This document shows positions 61,231-64,000 of a stretch of 64,000 nt of DNA, in pieces. The stretch comes from Janthinobacterium sp. 17J80-10 (GTDB lineage Bacteria > Pseudomonadota > Gammaproteobacteria > Burkholderiales > Burkholderiaceae_D). The notes beneath the pieces were generated by a model. The model worked only from the letters and a program-made list of their open reading frames with translations, searched no databases and was not told the origin of the DNA. The stretch spans positions 744,001 through 808,000 of the forward strand of contig NZ_CP035311.1 in NCBI RefSeq assembly GCF_004114795.1, written 5' to 3'. The position numbers were made by a program, and so were the translations under genes. Within the stretch, counting starts at the first letter, position 1. Each line of letters begins with the position of its first letter.

Positions 61231-63936
61231 TTATCGCCGCATCGCGGCAATCCGCAAGATCAGCTTGCGCGATTCGTCCAGCAGCAAGACGCTGCTGGCC
61301 ACCGCGACCGCCAGTCCCCAATCCGCCAGGCTGAGTGACGTGGTGCCGAACAGGCCTTGCGCAGGTTCCCAGTGCACAACCGCCGCCTGTAGTACCAGTA
61401 CGCCGGCCAGCGAAATCCACAGCATGCCATTACGGAAAAAATTGCGGTTGAATGCGCTGCCATGTTCGACGCGGGCATTGAACACATTAAAGAACTGGAA
61501 CAGCACGAAGGTGCTGAAAGCAAGCGTCAGGGCATGCGTCTGGCTGCCGGTTGCCATGCCATAGTAAAGTATGCCGACAGTGCCGAACATCATGGACAGG
61601 CCAAAACCCAGAATGCGCACCAGCCGCTGCAGCGATAGCACCGGCGCAGCGCGGTCGCGCGGCGGTTCGTCCATCAAGCCGGGGCGCGCCGCATCGAGCG
61701 CCAGCGCAATGGCCGGCGGGCCATCCATGATCATCGCCACCCAGAGGATTTGCAGCGGATTGAACGGCTCCGGCAAGCCGGCCAGCGGTGCGAAAAAGAT
61801 GGTGAGAATGGCGCCGATGGTGGTGGCAAGCTGGAAGCGCACGAACTTGACGATGTTGTCGTAGAGCGCGCGGCCATTATGCACGGCGCTGACGATTGTG
61901 GCGAAATTGTCGTCAGTCAGCACCATGCTGGCGGCTTCCTGCGTGACCGCCGTGCCGCCCAGGCCCATGGCCACGCCGATGTCGGCATTTTTCAATGCCG
62001 GCGCATCGTTGACGCCATCTCCGGTCATTGCCACGACATGACCGCGGGCCTTGAGCGCCTGCACGATGCGCACCTTGTGTTGCGGCGCGACCCGCGCGAA
62101 AACGGCAATGCCATCGATGCGGTCTGCCAGCTGCGCCGCGTCCAGCGCATCGAGCTCTGCGCCGCTAATTGCGCCTCCCCGCAGCCCCAGATCGGCGGCA
62201 ATGGCCTGCGCCGTATCCCGGTGGTCGCCGGTAATCATTTTTACCTCGATGCCGGCGGCGCGGCAGCTGGCGATGGCGTCGCGCGCTTCCGGACGCGGCG
62301 GATCCATCAAGCCCACCAGGCCGATGAAGGTCAGTTCGCTGGCGCAGGCGGACATGTCCAGGTCGCCGTCGAGGTCGGCAAGCGCAAAGCGGCGCTCAGC
62401 AATCAGGATGATGCGCAGGCCGCCGGCGGCCATCGCGCGGTTCTCCGCCTTGATGGCGGCAATGCGTTCGGCATCCAGCATCACGGCGCCGCCGCTGGCA
62501 TGGTAGTGGCTGCAGCGCGCCAGCAGCACATCCGGGGCGCCCTTGAAAAAACCCAGGGCCTGGCCGTCATCGTCATGGAAGGTTGCCATGAACTTGTGCG
62601 CGGAATCGAATGGTATTTCAGCGATGCGCGGCAACCGGTTGGTGACTGCGTTCTGTTCAATGCCGCCTTTTTGCGCCAGCGCCAGCAGCGCGCCTTCGGT
62701 GGGGTCGCCAATCAGCCTGCCGGCATCGATGCGGCTGTCATTGCAAGCCACAGCGGCCATCAGCAGCGGCGCCAGCGTCTCTGTCGAGGCTTCTGCAGCG
62801 GTATCGCCGATCGGGCGGATTTCGCCATGCGGCCCGTAACCTTCGCCGCTGACGGCAAAGCGCGCGCCGGCGCAGTAAATGGCGCGCGCCGTCATCTGGT
62901 TCATGGTCAGCGTGCCGGTCTTGTCGGAACAGATTACCGTGGTGCAACCAAGCGTTTCCACACCGGACAGGCGCTTGACGATGGCGCGTTGCCTGGCCAT
63001 CTTGTGCATGCCGATGGCCAGCGCGACCGTCACCACAACCGGCAAGCCCTCGGGAATCGCCGCCACAGCCAGCGCAATGGCATCGAGCACCACTTTTTCC
63101 AGCCGGGCGCCGCGCAGAAGTTCCACGAAAAAGAGCAAGCCCACCAGCGTCAGCGCCACGGCGCCCAGGCGTTTGCCCAGCTGGTCGAGCTGTAGCTGCA
63201 AGGGGCTCGGGCCGTCCGGCGTTTGCGCCAGCTGTTCCGAGATGCGGCCCATTTCGGTATTCGTGCCGATCGCCGTCACCAGCAGCTCGGCCCGGCCGCG
63301 CGTGACCATGGTGTTCATGTACAGCATGTTGTGGCGGTCACCCAGCGATTCTGCGCCGGCATCGAGCAATCCTGCCTGCTTTTCGCCGGGCTGGGATTCC
63401 CCGGTCAGCGCCGATTCATCGGCCGCCAGCTGGATGGCTTGCAGCAGGCGGCCGTCGGCCGGCACGCGGTCGCCCGCTTCCAGCAGCACGATGTCGCCGG
63501 GCACCAGGTCGTCTGCCGCCACTTCATGCGTGTCGCCGGCGCGACGCACGCGCGCTTTGGCCGGGAGCATTTTTTTCAGTGCCGCCAAACTCGCCTCGGC
63601 GCGATATTCCTGGTAAAACCCGACCAATGCATTGAACACGACCACTGCCAGGATCACCATGGCATCCTTGGTACTGCCGATGGCCGCGGCCAGCCCGGCG
63701 GCGATGATCAGCACGATGATCAGGATGCTCTTGAACTGGTCGAGAAAAAGCTTCCACGGCGCCGGCGGTGGCTGTTGCGCCAGCTGGTTCGGACCGTGCA
63801 CCGCGCTGCGGCGGCTGGCCTCGGCATGGGCAAGGCCCTGCGCCGCATCGGCTTGCAAATGCTGCAGTGCTTGCTCGGCAGGAACCGCGTGCCAGGAAAT
63901 ATCCGGCTGGCCGGCGGAAATAACTGGTTTTTGCAT
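61231..63936 (-). CDS. P2A-type cation-transporting ATPase (calcium-pump family)
   Basis: 901 residues. Domain order of SERCA/PMA type: cation ATPase N domain; PEGLP in helix 4; DKTGT phosphorylation; a nucleotide-binding region; TGDGVNDAPAL hinge; C-terminal helices. The M6 motif is WVAMIMDG where SERCA has N-x2-TDG (WVNLVTDG), so the Asn and Thr calcium ligands are absent; calcium transport should not be assumed. Convergent with the CDF gene; only 64 bases of upstream DNA are in the window. Confidence 0.88.
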   Translation of the reverse strand: MQKPVISAGQPDISWHAVPAEQALQHLQADAAQGLAHAEASRRSAVHGPNQLAQQPPPAPWKLFLDQFKSILIIVLIIAAGLAAAIGSTKDAMVILAVVVFNALVGFYQEYRAEASLAALKKMLPAKARVRRAGDTHEVAADDLVPGDIVLLEAGDRVPADGRLLQAIQLAADESALTGESQPGEKQAGLLDAGAESLGDRHNMLYMNTMVTRGRAELLVTAIGTNTEMGRISEQLAQTPDGPSPLQLQLDQLGKRLGAVALTLVGLLFFVELLRGARLEKVVLDAIALAVAAIPEGLPVVVTVALAIGMHKMARQRAIVKRLSGVETLGCTTVICSDKTGTLTMNQMTARAIYCAGARFAVSGEGYGPHGEIRPIGDTAAEASTETLAPLLMAAVACNDSRIDAGRLIGDPTEGALLALAQKGGIEQNAVTNRLPRIAEIPFDSAHKFMATFHDDDGQALGFFKGAPDVLLARCSHYHASGGAVMLDAERIAAIKAENRAMAAGGLRIILIAERRFALADLDGDLDMSACASELTFIGLVGLMDPPRPEARDAIASCRAAGIEVKMITGDHRDTAQAIAADLGLRGGAISGAELDALDAAQLADRIDGIAVFARVAPQHKVRIVQALKARGHVVAMTGDGVNDAPALKNADIGVAMGLGGTAVTQEAASMVLTDDNFATIVSAVHNGRALYDNIVKFVRFQLATTIGAILTIFFAPLAGLPEPFNPLQILWVAMIMDGPPAIALALDAARPGLMDEPPRDRAAPVLSLQRLVRILGFGLSMMFGTVGILYYGMATGSQTHALTLAFSTFVLFQFFNVFNARVEHGSAFNRNFFRNGMLWISLAGVLVLQAAVVHWEPAQGLFGTTSLSLADWGLAVAVASSVLLLDESRKLILRIAAMRR

Positions 63937-63965
63937 GGGGCGGAAGTGCTATGGGCGTATGTCGT

Positions 63966-64000
63966 GCAATGTTAGCAGCATTGCCACACCTGAACATTGC
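63966..64000. repeat. 8-bp inverted repeat upstream of the P2A ATPase
   Basis: GCAATGTT (63966-63973) and AACATTGC (63993-64000), 19 bases apart, 30-64 bases upstream of the ATPase start. May be an operator; the right arm ends exactly at the window edge, so its full extent is unknown. Confidence 0.4.

Noticed and set aside
61750-63195. 481-codon plus-strand frame opposite the P2A ATPase
   Set aside because: Antisense shadow; the minus-strand ATPase carries all the conserved motifs.

Overview
The window is a continuous, gene-dense, GC-rich chromosomal segment from a betaproteobacterium, most likely Burkholderiales of the Oxalobacteraceae type. This rests on gene order and family content, not a database search: the dapF-DUF484-xerC string leading into COG0523 GTPase, dksA and hslVU; an S-adenosylhomocysteine riboswitch before ahcY, a 4-TM holin-like gene and metF; a PhaM polyhydroxybutyrate granule protein; and a fused indolepyruvate oxidoreductase. 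I saw no tRNA, rRNA, insertion sequence, prophage or CRISPR array.

Layout. 1-9.6 kb: the 3' part of a type II secretion operon in the order gspJ-K-L-M-N-D-E-F-C, with gspJ cut by the window edge. 9.6-16.4 kb, minus strand: hslUV behind two sigma-32-like promoter candidates, a STAS protein, a single-cysteine DksA, a His-rich COG0523 GTPase and xerC. 16.4-19.8 kb, minus: DUF484, dapF and two overlapping lipid A type acyltransferases. 19.8-25.1 kb, plus: the methyl cycle, with metK behind a structured leader that can hide its own start codon, an M14 peptidase lipoprotein, then SAH riboswitch-ahcY-holin-metF and a clear terminator. 25.2-34 kb: a chemoreceptor with a cytoplasmic Cache domain, 5-formyl-THF cyclo-ligase, slt, an NDUFA9-like dehydrogenase, GST, cca, a GNAT enzyme and an EF-hand protein. 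34-41.8 kb: the indolepyruvate oxidoreductase, a TM-helix channel-like protein, a LysM lipoprotein, a zinc-ribbon protein, a second GNAT, a PAS-GGDEF cyclase and dodecin. 41.8-51.6 kb: a HerA-like ATPase, queC, two DUF3108 proteins, an orphan branched-chain amino acid type binding protein, a tiny zinc-knuckle protein, a FadL porin, phaM and an Hsp70-like protein. 51.7-59.5 kb, minus: a nine-gene copper operon. 59.6-64 kb: a lone DsbD-alpha domain, a CDF zinc-type exporter and a P2A-type cation ATPase.

How the genes work together. MetK, AhcY and MetF are steps of the activated methyl cycle; the second transcript is governed by SAH, and the metK leader looks like a separate translational switch. 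The copper operon encodes a cytosolic exporter (CopA type), periplasmic chaperones and oxidase (CusF-like, cupredoxin, DUF411, Met-rich lipoprotein, multicopper oxidase), a TolC-family outer-membrane lipoprotein and a CopL-like His/Cys protein, all downstream of one MerR/CueR-type promoter with a 19-bp spacer; no regulator gene is nearby. The following genes (DsbD-alpha, CDF, P2A ATPase) extend the metal and thiol theme.

The most unusual signals are regulatory RNAs: the metK leader (19859-19993) and a hairpin enclosing the dodecin ribosome-binding site and start codon (41533-41571). Neither matches a riboswitch class that I recognise.
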